Counted from the stretch's first letter, positions 25,641 to 37,895 are shown. The stretch is DNA of 64,000 bases from Pteria penguin (GCA_035048485.1 CM068583.1:68126306-68190305), one strand, 5' to 3'. Translations and numbers: made by a program. The notes: generated from the letters alone by a model not told the origin.

Positions 25641-25821
25641 GCAGTCATCAATGAATTTGCGATCTGAATAAAAATGATTAATACTCGTCAAACATGAGAG
25701 CTAGAGGCATGTGGTCTTCTTACCTGATAATTGAAAATGTTCTTACAATATGAATAAAACCATACCTACATGTTTCTCGTTTTTCATTGGCACAATTGTA
25801 GGTCTGGTTATAATCAGACTG

Positions 25822-28800
25822 TATATCACAATGACAGAGTGAAGGGTTACAAATGGTCATGTATCTCAGTGACAGAGTGAAGGGTTACAAATGGTCATGT
25901 ATCTCAGTGACAGAGTGAAGGATTACTGATGGTTTTGAATCACAGTTACAGAGTGAAAGGATACTGATGGTCATGCATCACAGTAACAGAGTGAAGGATT
26001 ACTGATGGTCATGCATCACAGTAACAGAGTGAAGGGTTACTGATGGTCTTGTGTCACAGTGACAAGGTGAAGGGTTACTGATAGTCATACATCACAGTGA
26101 CAAAGTGAAGGGTTACCATTGACCATGCATCACAGTGACAGAGTGAAAGGTTATTGATGGTCAGGAATCAAAGTGACAGAGTGAAGGGTTACTGATGGTC
26201 ATGCATCAGTGACAGAATGAAGGATTACTGATGGTCATACATCACAGTGACAGAGTGAAGGGTTACTGATGGTCATGAATCACAGTGACAGAGTGAAGGG
26301 TTACTGATGGTCATGGGTCACAGTGACATGGTGAAGGGTTACCGTTGATCATGCATCACGGTGACAGAGTGAAGGGTTACTGATGGTCATGAATCACAGT
26401 GGCATAGTGAAGGTTTACTGATGGTCTTGTGTCTCAGTGACAGTGAAGGGTTGCTTATGGTCATGCATCACAGTGACATAGTGAAGGGTTACTGATGGTC
26501 ATGAATCAAAATGACAAAGTAAAGGGTTACTGATGGTCATTAATCAAAGTGACAGAGTGAAGGGTTACTGATGCTCATGAATCACAGCAGCAGAGGGAAG
26601 GGCTACTGATGATATTACATCATACTGACAGAGTGAAGGGTTACTATGGTCATGAATCCCAGCGACAGATTGAAGGTTTACTGATGGTCATGCATCACAG
26701 TGACAGAGTGACGGGTTACTGATGGTCATGAATCACAGTGACAGAGTGAAGTGTTACTGATGGTCATGAATCACAGTGACAGAGTGAAGGATTACCGTTG
26801 GTCATGCATCACGGTGACAGAGTGAAGGGTTATCGTTGGTCATGTATCACAGTGACAGAGTGGTCACTGATGGTCATGAATGACAGTGACAGAGGGATAG
26901 GTTACTGATGGTCTTGTGTCGGAGTGGCAGTAAATTGTTACCGTTGGTCATGCATCACAGCGATAGGGTTACTGATGGTCATCAATCACAGTAACAGAGT
27001 GAATGGTTACTGATGGTCACGCATCACAGTGACAGAGTTAAGAGTTACTGATGGTCTTGTGTCACAGTGGCAGTGAAGTGTTACCATTGGTCATGCATCA
27101 CAGCGACAGGGTTACTAATGGTCATGCATTACAGCGACCGAGTGAAGTGTTACTGATGGTCATGCATCACAGTGACATAGTAAAGGGTTACTGATTGTCA
27201 TGCATCACAGTGACAGAGTGAAGGGTTACATTTGGTCATGCAACACAGTGACAGAATGAAGGGACACTGATGGTTATGCATCACAGTGACAGAGTGAAGA
27301 GTTACCGTTGGTCATGCATCAAAGTGACAGATCAAAGGGTTACTGATGGTCATGAATCAGAGTGATAGAGTGAAAGGTCACTGATGGTCATGAATCACAG
27401 TGACAGAGTGAAGGGTCACTGATGGTCATGAATCAAAGCAACAGAGTGAATGGTTACTGATGGTCATGAATCACAGCAACAGAGTGAAGGGTTACTGATG
27501 GTCATGCATCACAGTGACAGAGTGAAAGGTTACTGATGGTCATGCATCACAGTGACAGAGTGAAGGGTTACTGATAGTCATATATCACAGTGACAGAGTG
27601 AAGGTTTCCGATGGTCTTGTGTCACAGTGACAGTGAAAGTTTACGTATGGTCATGCATCACAATGACAGAGTGAAAGGTCACTGATGGTCACGAATCAAA
27701 GTAACAGAGTGAAGGGTTACTGATGGTCACGCATCACAGTGACAGAATTAAGAGTTACTGATGGTCTTGTGTCACAGTGGCAGTGAAGTGTTACCATTGG
27801 TCATGCATCACAGCGACAGGGTTACTAATGGTCATGCATTACAGCGACAGAGTGAAGTGTTACTGATGGTCATGCATCACAGTGACATAGTAAAGGGTTA
27901 CTGATTGTCATGCATCACAGTGACAGAGTGAAGGGTTACATTTGGTCATGCAACACAGTGACAGAATGAAGGGACACTGATGGTTATGCATCACAGTGAC
28001 AGAGTGAAGAGTTACCGTTGGTCATGCATCAAAGTGACAGATCAAAGGGTTACTGATGGTCATGAATCAGAGTGATAGAGTGAAAGGTCACTGATGGTCA
28101 TGAATCACAGTGACAGAGTGAAGGGTCACTGATGGTCATGAATCAAAGCAACAGAGTGAATGGTTACTGATGGTCATGAATCAGAGTGATAGAGTGAAAG
28201 GTCACTGATGGTCATGAATCACAGTGACAGAGTGAAGGGTTACTGATGGTCATGCATCACAGTGACAGAGTGAAGGGTCACTGATGGTCATGAATCAAAG
28301 TGACAGAGTGAATGGTTACTGATGGTCATGAATCACAGCAACAGAGTGAAGGGTTACTGATGGTCATGCATCACAGTGACAGAGTGAAAGGTTACTGATG
28401 GTCATGCATCACAGTGACAGAGTGAAGGGTTACTGATAGTCATATATCACAGTGACAGAGTGAAGGTTTCCGATGGTCTTGTGTCACAGTGACAGTGAAA
28501 GGTTACGTATGGTCATGCATCACAATGACAGAGTGAAAGGACACTGATGGTCACGAATCAAAGTAACAGAGTGAAGGGTTACTGATGGTCATGCATCACA
28601 GTGACAGAGTGAAGGGTCACTGATTGTCATGAATCAAAGTGACAGAGTCAATGGTTACTGATGGTCATAAAATCACAGCAACAGAGGGAAGGGTTACTGA
28701 TAGTCATGCATCACAGTGACAGCGTGAAGGGTTACTGATGGTCATGAATCCCAACGACAGATTGAAGGGTTACTGATGGTCATGCATCACAGTGACAGAG

Positions 28801-30023
28801 TGAAGTGTTACTGATGGTCCTGGATCACACTGATAGAGTGAACGGTTACCGTAGGTCATGCATCACAGTGACAGAGTGAGGGGTTACTGATGGTCATGAA
28901 TCCCAACGACAGATTGAAGGGTTACTGATGGTCATGCATCACAGTGACGGAGTGAAGTGTTACTGATGGTCCTGGATCACACTGATAGAGTGAACGGTTA
29001 CCGTAGGTCATGCATCACAATGACAGAGTGAAGGGCTACTTATGGTCATGCATCACAGTGATAGAGTGAAAGGTTACTGATGGCCATGAATAGCAGTGAC
29101 CATGTGAAGGGTTACTGATGGTCATACATCACAGTGACCATGTGAAGGGTTACTGATGGTCATACATCACAGTGACAGAGTGAAGGGTCACTGATGGTTA
29201 TGAATCACAGTGACAGAGTGAAGGGTTACTAATGGTCATGAATCACAATAATAGAGTGAAGGGTTACTGGTGGGCATGAATCACAGCGACAGAGTGAAGT
29301 GTTACTGATGGTCATGCATCACAGTGACAGCGTGAAGGGTTACTGTTGGTCATGAATCACAGTGACATAATGAAAGGTTACTGATGGTCTTGTGTCACAG
29401 TAGCAGTGAAGTGTTACCGTTGGTCATGCATCACAGCGACATGGTTACTGATGGTCACGAATCACAATGACAGTAAAGGGTTACCGTTGGTCATGCATCA
29501 CAGTGACAGAGCGAAGGGTTACTGATGGTCTTGTGTCACAGTGGCAGTGAAAGGTTACCGATGGTCACGCATCACAGTGACAGAATCAAGGGTTACTGAT
29601 GGTCATGCATCACAGTGACAGAGTGAAGTGTTACTGATGGTCATGCATCACAGTGACAGAGTGAAGTGTTACTGATGGTCATACATCATAGTGACAGAGT
29701 GAAGGGTTACTGATGGTCATGCATCACAGTGACAGAGTGAAGGGTTACCGTTGGTCATGCATCACAGTGACAGAGTGAAGGGTTACTGATGGTCATGCAT
29801 CACAGTGACAGAGTGAAGGAATACTGATGGTCTTGTGTCACAGTGGCAGTGAAAGGTTACCGATGGTCACGCATCACAGTGACAGAATCAAGGGTTACTG
29901 ATGGTTATGCATCACAGTGACAGAGTGAAGGGTTACTGATGGTCATGCATCACAGTGACAGAGTGAAGGGTTACTGATGGTCATGCATTACAGTGACAGA
30001 GTGAAGGGTTACCGATAGTCATG
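25822..30023. repeat. 38-bp minisatellite, about 110 units, with a ~710-bp higher-order repeat
   Basis: Unit: GGTCATGCATCACAGTGACA, then GAGTGAAGGGTTACTGAT, with frequent GAATCA and CTTGTGTCA variants. A long segment beginning near 27021 recurs with the same variants about 710 bp further on. It is separated from the 47-bp array by about 180 bp of unique sequence. Confidence 0.97.
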
Positions 30024-30658
30024 TCCTTAGATACTCTGTGTAAAATTATAATCACGTGAATATCACGAACACCTGAGACGTAGGTGACATAATAAATGAT
30101 AATTAGAGTTTAGGTTTGCTTCTTTAGAATATGTTTCTTGTGAACTTGACATTGTTCTTTTGTCTATAAAAGATTATAACTTCAACATCATAATTTGTAA
30201 AGACATTGTGTCTTCAGAAGTGATTATTGGAGAATGGGCAATGTATCAAAGTGTTGATGATGGCATTGACCTTTGGCCTATTTTGTTTTTCTAGTTTTAA
30301 CTGGAAAAAAGTGAGTGATAGAAGCATTAACTTGTGCGGAGAACAGGACCTGCACCCTGGCAGCACCAATGGCGTTAAAATCCTTCACACAAAACCTTTT
30401 ATTACCTATATACTTGTAATAATCAGGGGTGAGTTTTGCTTAAGGTCGTAAACCCAAACGTAAACATAGACGTAAACTTTCCGTCTAAATTTACGGGTAC
30501 TTCAATTGGATTTTTCTTAGTCTCTGCTCATACGTACTAGTAATTACATTGGTAAACGGTGTAAAAGGTGTACCTTACGTTTGGAGAGGAGGCAAATGTT
30601 TCTTGGCAAAGAGAACGGCCAAGTCTACGTTTGGGCTTACGACCTATAGTAGAACTCA
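30024..30658. other. unique sequence, no convincing gene
   Basis: Contains a plus-strand open frame (30227-30451, 74 codons, not starting with ATG) with a hydrophobic stretch, but no family could be assigned (see rejected items). Confidence 0.5.
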
Positions 30659-30661
30659 TAT

Positions 30662-30700
<39 letters not shown>

Positions 30701-30702
30701 TA
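30659..30702. repeat. (TTTA)n microsatellite
   Basis: About 10 tandem TTTA units. Confidence 0.98.
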
Positions 30703-30900
30703 CCAGTAGTCAATTTCACCAACAAATCGTAAGTGAGCCCGTAAACGTAGATGAAGTCGTACGCGTAAATTGCAATGAAAATTCGTTTCATTAACAATTG
30801 GAAGAGTAAACTGGCAATGAAATTTCATCGTAGGTTACATGAAGTACAAATTCGTATTTGGTCCCGTCAATACCTGATTTACGAGATCTGCTACGGTTAT

Positions 30901-31175
30901 TTGTTTGTTTGATTATTGTTTTACGTCACTCCACGATTATTTCACGTATATGGTGACGGCATCTGCCTGATGCATTGCATACAAATTTAGACCTTTGCAA
31001 CGGACCCACCCGAAGCAGTGAGGGATCTTTTACGTGCCACGCCTACCGTGACACGGGACCTCGGTTTTTACTGTCTCATCCGAAAGACAGAACACCGGTG
31101 TGCCCCGGGCGGGAGTCGAACCCGCGACCTCTCGATCACGAGCCGAGCACCTTATCCACTAGGCCACACCGGCTT
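30901..31175 (-). mobile_element. tRNA-derived SINE, long type, minus strand, intact target duplication
   Basis: On the minus strand: tRNA-like head with A box GTGGCCTAGTGGATAAGG and B box GGTTCGACTCC, central domain TTTCGGATGAGAC...ACCGAGG, CACTGCTTCGGGTGGG, and a tail ending in an ACGTAAAACAATAATCAAAC stretch. An exact 14-bp target duplication, TCTGCTACGGTTAT, lies at 30887-30900 and 31176-31189. Same family as 37896-38172. The central domain recalls the Deu/V-type domains known in animal SINEs. Confidence 0.92.
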
Positions 31176-31230
31176 TCTGCTACGGTTATATCTGGTTACG
31201 TATCAAGCATGACAACATCAATAAGGTATC

Positions 31231-31332
31231 TGTCCTATGACTTATTTGTAATTTGTGAAATTAAAACAAGCATAAAATTATAGTCATTTATGCTTGTTTT
31301 AATTTCACAAATTACAAATAAGTCATGGGACA
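31231..31332. repeat. 46-bp-arm hairpin
   Basis: Left arm 31231-31276 and right arm 31287-31332 are reverse complements with one mismatch and a 10-nt loop, ATTATAGTCA. Unrelated in arm sequence to 10171-10275 but of nearly equal geometry. Confidence 0.92.
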
Positions 31333-31479
31333 TATCGAATCGTAAATATCAACCAAGCCGTACTTCAAACTGCCGAAGTTGTTTGACACGGACCAATCAG
31401 TGAATGTCACTGAGTCGTCGATCGACTCAAGTGTTATTCAGCCTATACCTAGTATAAGCTATGTATCTTATCATGAAAT

Positions 31480-31790
31480 GTTCTTTTTATGCCTCAGAGT
31501 AAAGATCGGGGGGATATAGTTTTTTGCCCGTCTGTGTATCTGTCCATCTGTCTTTAGCTAAAACCTTTAACATTCGTCATAACTTTTGAACTTTTACAGG
31601 TAAGGGCTTTCATCTTTCGCTTGAGCATCCCTGTGACGAGTCCTTTACGTTGCTACCACAGTTCTTGACCTAGTGACATTGGCCGTGACCTTTGACATAC
31701 TTTTTAAAATTTGCCTTATTTGGACTTTGTTGCCGCCCGGGGGCGGGCGAGATTCGTGTTTCACAAATGCAGCTTGTTCATTTTGCTTTT
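31480..31790. repeat. probable dispersed molluscan repeat
   Basis: A GGGGGGATATAG block, TCTGTCCATCTGTC, and GACATTGGCCGTGACC with GGGGGCGGGCGAG have the look of a dispersed low-coding repeat. They resemble the interior style of 7683-8064. No boundaries or inverted ends could be fixed. Confidence 0.35.
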
Positions 31791-31897
31791 GAGCCTTCTT
31801 TGGTTCAAAGTTTAAGATCTGATTGCTTAATACGTGGCAAGTAAAATATTTAGGGTACTAGCCACATGTCTAGTTATGATAAAAGAACACTTGGAGA

Positions 31898-31900
<3 letters not shown>

Positions 31901-31963
<63 letters not shown>
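31901..31963. repeat. (CA)n(GA)n microsatellite
   Basis: About 9 CA then about 22 GA dinucleotides. Open frames across it are Ser-Leu artefacts. Confidence 0.98.
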
Positions 31964-31965
<2 letters not shown>

Positions 31966-32734
31966 ATATTTATGTAATTGAGATTCTCTCCGAAATTGAT
32001 AAACACCATCTTCATAGCATGCAATAAAAATTTTGATAGGAAGGTTTGCTGCAGTGTTTGACATTGTCACAATTTTTGACATTGTTATATATAGCTGAAA
32101 GTTGATTAGGAGTATATTGTTAATACTAACAATCTGAATGGCACTTTGATTTAGGACAACGTCTTCAAGTGATATGCATGAAATTATTTCTACTGTCTTT
32201 TACTTTGCCATGGAAAATCAAGGGCCAGTTGTTGAAAAGTTTAATCACTGTTTAAGTTAACCAGTCGTCAAATTTTTGAGAAGTAATTCATTGAATTGAT
32301 ACGATTTCTGTGTAAATATCTATATCACATTACAATGGTGGTTTTATATGCTACAAATCAGTATACAGATTATGACTTTATGGCTTCTCATTTCACGATA
32401 TGATCATACGAACTTGAACCAATGGGAAGCTTAACTAGTAGATAAAGTTTGGTAAAACTGGATTCAGAAGTCTCCAGTGTTATATAGGTAATGATAAATA
32501 AGCAAATTCCCATTCGTTCAAGTAAAGTAGAAATCATGCAAAGTAAAGTTAGATCTTTACAATGGTTTATAAATTTTATGATTTCATTCTAGTACAGGTT
32601 AGTGTTGTGGCCCATGGACCTTTTTTTTCTTCTTTTAGTTTCATACACAGAAACATATATATTTATATACATATAAATCAATATCAGATAAAACATACAG
32701 ATATTTCATGTTATTATTCAAAACAATTAAATTA
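31964..32734. other. unique AT-rich sequence downstream of P450 exon 4
   Basis: No gene or repeat recognised. It lies beyond the putative poly(A) signal. Confidence 0.6.
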
Positions 32735-32740
32735 TTTATT
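32735..32740 (-). promoter_or_regulatory. putative polyadenylation signal of the P450 gene
   Basis: AATAAA on the minus strand, about 59 nt downstream of the P450 stop codon, in AT-rich sequence. It is the first canonical hexamer found after the stop. Confidence 0.55.
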
Positions 32741-32798
32741 AAAAGTGTATGTACATAAGTTTAGTTATAAAACAAAGCATAGTTTTAGCTAAAGCATG

Positions 32799-33155
32799 TC
32801 ATGGCGTAAACGCAGAGATTGTTATAGGCAGATTGTCAACAGGTCGCGGTACTGGTATATACTCCATCTTGGGATTTTCGTTGTGAAGTGTCCATGAAGA
32901 AGTCCTCGACAATTCTATGAGGAATAAGCGAACGGCCAATTTAGCGTATTCTTTACCTACACAAGTCCGTGATCCAGCACCGAAAGGTGTATAATTAAAA
33001 CGGTCCACAGCAGATTCGACCTCTTGTCTATCTAGATTAGGTAAAGTCGCCCATCGATCTGGGTTGAATTCCTCAGGATTTGTGAATATTGGCGAGGAAT
33101 GATGCGTATCTCGGATACCGACTGCCACGCTCCAACCCCTCGGTATTCTGTATCC
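32799..33155 (-). CDS. CYP26-like cytochrome P450, terminal heme-binding exon (joins copy B)
   Basis: Terminal exon of 357 nt: 118 codons plus TGA. The acceptor AATTTCAG lies just above 33155. It starts GYRIPRGWSV, carries IRDTHH, PEEFNPDRW (residues 27-35, the PERF-like region) and the heme-ligand loop FGAGSRTCVG (residues 58-67, axial Cys at 65), and ends in the usual CYP26-like beta-rich tail. The nearest in-phase upstream exon on the minus strand is exon 3 of copy B, about 25.8 kb away. Exons 2-4 together give 426 residues, leaving room for an unseen first exon of about 70-90 residues compared with the usual ~500. An AATAAA lies 59 nt after the stop. By symmetry copy A should have its own terminal exon about 12 kb left of the window. 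Confidence 0.93.
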   Translation of the reverse strand, partial: GYRIPRGWSVAVGIRDTHHSSPIFTNPEEFNPDRWATLPNLDRQEVESAVDRFNYTPFGAGSRTCVGKEYAKLAVRLFLIELSRTSSWTLHNENPKMEYIPVPRPVDNLPITISAFTP

Positions 33156-33599
33156 CTGAAATTAAAAATAATTTACATCCGACTCACATGATTGACGACA
33201 TCATATCGACATCAACAACACAGTATCGTATTATAATACATAATAATGTCCTGTTTGAACAATACCTTGAAGTGAATGATATAAATAACCAATCAGCAAT
33301 AAATTAAATGTATGACTGTAAGATTGAACTTAATATGTGTGTGAAGTTTAAACTTTATTGATAAAAGAAAAACTCGTCTGTGAAATGTGTTTTAACAAAT
33401 AAGAGTGCTGAGCGGACCTATATCGCTCACCTGATAATCTCGAACACATGATTAAAGAGAAAGTATAAGGATTTTCTCAATTAAGAATCTATCCCAATAC
33501 AAAATCGCATCCTTCTAGAGCTGTGTGATGCATTTAGATTTCTATTCTACGCAGTACATATGAGGTTTCTTTTCACAACGAAGTGTGCACTTCTGTATC
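33156..33599. other. start of the long P450 intron 3; dispersed-repeat remnant
   Basis: Begins with the exon-4 acceptor. 33400-33470 (AAGAGTGCTGAGCGGACC then TATATCGCTCACCTGA) has the look of a dispersed repeat but no defined ends. Confidence 0.45.
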
Positions 33600-35967
33600 T
33601 ACTCTGCCCCGCGCTGTATACATGTACACTCTGGGGTAGATATAGCTACCCTGTATACACTCTTGGTAGATCTAGCCAAACGGAATATACTCTTGGGTAG
33701 AACTGGTCACCCGGAATATACACGTGGGTACATCTAGCCACCCGGGATACACTCTGGGGAAGATCTAGCCACCCGGGATACACTCTGGGAAAGATCTAGT
33801 CACCCGGGATACACTCTGGGGTAGATCTAGTCTTTCGGGATACACTCTGGGGAAGATATAGCCACCCAGGATACACTCTGGGGAAGATCTGGCCAGACGG
33901 GATACACTCTAGGGAAGATCTAGTCACCCGGGATACCATCTGGGTTAGATCTACTCACCCGGGATACACTCTGGGGAAGATCTAGCCACCCGGGATACAC
34001 TCTGGGAAAGATCTAGTCACCCGGGATACACTCTGGGGTAGATCTAGTCTTTCGGGATACACTCTGGGGAAGATATAGCCACCCAGGATACACTCTGGGG
34101 AGGATATAGCCACCCAGGATACCATCTGGGGAAGATCTACTCACCCGGGATACACTTTGGGGTAGATCTAGCCACTCGGGATACATTCTGGGGAAGATCT
34201 AGGCACAATGTATACTCTGGTGTAGATCTAGTCACCCAGGATACACTCTAGGGAAGATCTAGTCACCCGGGATACCATCTGGGGAAGATCTACTCACCCG
34301 GGATACACTTTGGGGTAGATCTAGCCACTCGGGATACATTCTGGGGAAGATCTAGGCACAATGTATACTCTGGTGTAGATCTAGTCACCCAGGATACACT
34401 CTGTGGAAGATCTAGCCACCAGCGGTACACTCTGGGGAAAATCTAGTTACCCCGGATACACTCTGGGGAAGATCTAGTCACCCAGGATACACTCTGGGGA
34501 AGATCTAGCCACCCGCGGTACACTCTGGGGAAGATCTAGTTACCCCGGATACACTCTGGGGTAGATCTAGCCACCAGGATCCACGCTGGGGTAGATCTAG
34601 CCACCCGGGATATACTCTGGCGTAGATCTAGCTAACTGGGATACGCTCTGGGGTAGATCTAGACACCCGGGATACACTCTGGGGTAGATCTAGCAACCGG
34701 AATACACTCTGGGGTAGATCTAGTCACCCGGGATACACTCTGGGGTAGATCTAACCACCCGTGGTACACTCTGCAGTATACCGGTATCTAGCCACCCGGG
34801 ATACACTCTGGGGTAGATCTAGTCACCCGGGATACACTCTGACGTAGATCCACATGTATTTACATTTATTCATTTCTTTTACAACAATTGAGTTATGTGT
34901 CTCAGGGGTAAATCTAGCCATCCGGGATACACTCTGGCGTAGATCTAGTCACCCGCGGTACACTCAGGAGTAGATCTAGCCATCCGCAGTACACTCTAGG
35001 ATAGATCTAGCCACTTGGGATACACTCTGGGGTAGATCTACTCACCCGAGATACACTCTGGGGTAGATCTAACCACCCACGGTACACTTTTGGGAAGATC
35101 TAGCCACCCCCATTACACTTTTGGGTAGATCTAGCGATCCCGGATACACTCTGGGAAGATCTAGCCACCCGGGATACACTCTTTGGTAGATCTAGTCACC
35201 TGGGATACACTCTTGGGAAGATCTAGCCATCCGGGATACACTATTGGGTAGATCTAGCCACCCCATTACACTCTGGGGTAGATCTAGCTATCCGGGATAC
35301 ACTCTGGTGAAGATCTAGCTACCCGGGATACACTCTGAGGTAGATCTAGCCACCCGGGATACACTCTGGGGTAGATCTAGCCACCCTGTATACACTCTGG
35401 GGTAGATCTAGCCACTCGGGATACACTCTGGGGAAGATCTAGCCACCCTGTATACATTCTCGGGTAGATCTAGCCACCCGGTATACACTCTGGCGTAGAT
35501 TTAGCCATCCGGGATACACTCTGAGGTAGATCTAGTCACCCAGGATACACTCTGGGGAAGATCTAGCTATCCGGGATACACTTTGGAGAAGATCTAGTCA
35601 CCCTGTATACACTCTTGGGAAGATCTAGCCACCCGGTATACACTCTGGGGAAGATCTAGTCACCCGGGATACACTCTGGGGAAGATCTAGTCACTCGGGA
35701 TACACTTTGGGGAAGATCTAGTCACCCTGTATACACTCTTGGGAAGATCTAGCCACCCGGAATAAACTCTGGGGAAGATCTAGCCACCCGGGATACACTC
35801 TGGGGAAGATCTAGTCACTCGGGATACACTCTGAGGTAGATCTAGTCAACTGCGGTACTCTCTGGGGACGATCTAGCCGCCAGGGATACACTCTTGGGAA
35901 GATCTAGCTACCCGGGATATACTCTGGGGAAGATTTAGTCAGTCGGGATACACTCTTGGGTAGATAT
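33600..35967. repeat. 31-bp minisatellite, about 75 units
   Basis: Unit: GTAGATCTAGCCACCCGGGA then TACACTCTGGG, with palindromic AGATCT and CCCGGG cores. It is interrupted once at 34852-34902 by sequence that also forms its right flank (35968-36018). Confidence 0.96.
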
Positions 35968-36018
35968 ACATGTATTTACATTTATTTAATTCCATTACAA
36001 CAATTTAGTTATGTGTCT

Positions 36019-36462
36019 ATTATTTCATTTTTGACTGGCATTATACAATACGGATGCAAGTCGACATGTATTATGTAAACATGCATATGTTATCACATTT
36101 CATAACATGATACACCACAGAAAGGAGACGCAGGGTTCTTGTCTGGCTAAACATTACCGCTTCTTGCCTTTTCCTTTAAACCCGTCTTACATATTCTACC
36201 TGGGTGGCATTCGCCCAAGTTCATTCCCCTCAAATTTACATTTCTTTCCTGCATCCCACCCTTTCCCTAATTTCTTTTCTTTCCCATCTCACCTAAGAAA
36301 TAAAATGAAATTCGAAATTACTATATAGCATTCCCACGGACACTTTCTTGAATACAGAGTGTTTGATTATAAGTATTTTTACATTTACAGAGACAGAAAT
36401 GATGAAAAGAAGAAAACAGCTGTTTGTTCTTCAAACAACATACGTTCTTTTTATCTATTCTT
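36019..36462. other. no recognisable gene
   Basis: Pyrimidine-rich stretch and short open frames only. Ends in a T run at 36463-36485. Confidence 0.55.
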
Positions 36463-36485
36463 TTTTTTTTTTTTTTTTTTTTTTG

Positions 36486-37466
36486 GAGGTGTGGGATTAC
36501 AGTAGTGGATGGGCAAGAAGGTCCGCACAGTTTTGTATAATTTTATGAATGGGGATACATGTCAAGTGGAACAGTTATAAATGAACAGCATATTTATTAA
36601 TTCTAATTAATATATGACATTTAAACATTTTATTCCATTCTCTTAACACCTCCGCCCCCCCCCCTTCCACCTTTCCGCTTTTTTGCACCCTGTCTAAGAG
36701 ATCTTGGGCAAAAAGGCGTTCCTTCTGTATGCACTTCCGTAATTCCACAGCGCCTGATAACTTTCAATAGAATGTTGTTACAGTTACCAAAATTCAACAC
36801 TAAGTATATCCCCTAAGTGTCATCACGTGACCCCAGGGTAGGACATTGACAGCTTTGTTTATTTGCCGCTAGTTCTTGAATTTGTATTAACACCGCACTA
36901 GCCCATCAATAATAATATAAATTATCACAAAAGTGGCATATAGTTTTCTGTTTCTGTTTTTATGGCACTTTTTGTGATAAGTTATATTATTATTGACGGA
37001 TTTGTGCGTTGTTAAAACAAATTAAAAAAACTAGTAAAATTTTCAGCTAAAGAACCTGCGTTTTTGAAACACGAATACCCAAGTGGCAAATAAAGCATAG
37101 CTGTCAAATTCCTACCCGGAGTCACATGATGACGCATAGGGGATATACTTACTGTTGAATTTTGATAAGTGTAGCAACATATTCTATTGAAAGTTATCAG
37201 GCGCTGCGGAATTACGGAATTACGGAATTACATACAGATGGACGGAGCGACCTCACTCTTTTTGCACTAGATCTCTTAGATGCAAAATAAGATAGGGCAG
37301 AGGGGTTAAGAGAAAGAAAAAATGTCTAAAAACCATATATTAATCAGAAATAATAAAAATGCTGTTCGTTATAACTGTTGGACTTCATATGAATCCCGTT
37401 CATAATATTGTACAAAACCGTGCGGAACTTTCTACCCATCCATCACTGCTAACACCCCCCCCCCCC
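36486..37466. mobile_element. 1-kb imperfect long inverted repeat (foldback-like element)
   Basis: Left arm about 36486-36939 and right arm about 36963-37466 are imperfect reverse complements throughout. Matching blocks are AGCGCCTGATAACTTTCAAT and its complement, the TAAGTATATCCCCTA region, and the innermost AATAATAATATAA pair. A short spacer sits in the centre. The left end is beside a T run and the right end beside a C run. No coding content. The right arm has about 45 extra bases. Confidence 0.85.
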
Positions 37467-37882
37467 CAAATCAAAGGACTGAAGGTCCTGAGTAACACTC
37501 ATATGAAGATTAAGTGGAATTAGTTTTATCAATAGTATCAAGAACATAGTCTGATGAGCGATTTAGGCCGAAAAGGTAACTCGTAATGTCACGATGATGT
37601 GACATTTTTAGTCGTGATAGAAAATACAGTAGTAATATTCAATAATCTATTATGCATGTGGTTTGTAAATTATCATGTGATATTGAAGAAAACTGTTTTA
37701 AGAGTTATTCTATTGACCAAACCTTGTTTACGACATACCGGTTTCCGTTGCTCTAGCAATGTATTACACTAAGGACACCTCGACCTCATTTTGTATGAAG
37801 TTGATTGAAATGAGTTATTTTGTTACAAACGGATAAACATAAGGTAGTTCACAGAGAAACCTGTTCATAAGGTTATCCGATC
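37467..37882. other. no recognisable gene
   Basis: Unique AT-rich sequence between the inverted-repeat element and the SINE. Confidence 0.55.
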
Positions 37883-37895
37883 ATGTGATTCAATG

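Noticed and set aside
30227..30451. Possible P450 N-terminal exon (hydrophobic stretch, then DLHPGSTNG resembling a PPGS hinge)
   Set aside because: It is on the opposite strand to exons 2-4, does not start with ATG at the called position, and the hinge match is short and imperfect. Kept only as a weak lead for a displaced exon 1.
32799..33155. Terminal P450 exon belonging to copy A
   Set aside because: On the minus strand it lies upstream of copy A exons 2 and 3, so it can only follow exon 3 of copy B unless rearranged.
16887..36018. CRISPR-like regular arrays
   Set aside because: The whole unit repeats, with no unique spacers separating short constant repeats; these are eukaryotic minisatellites.
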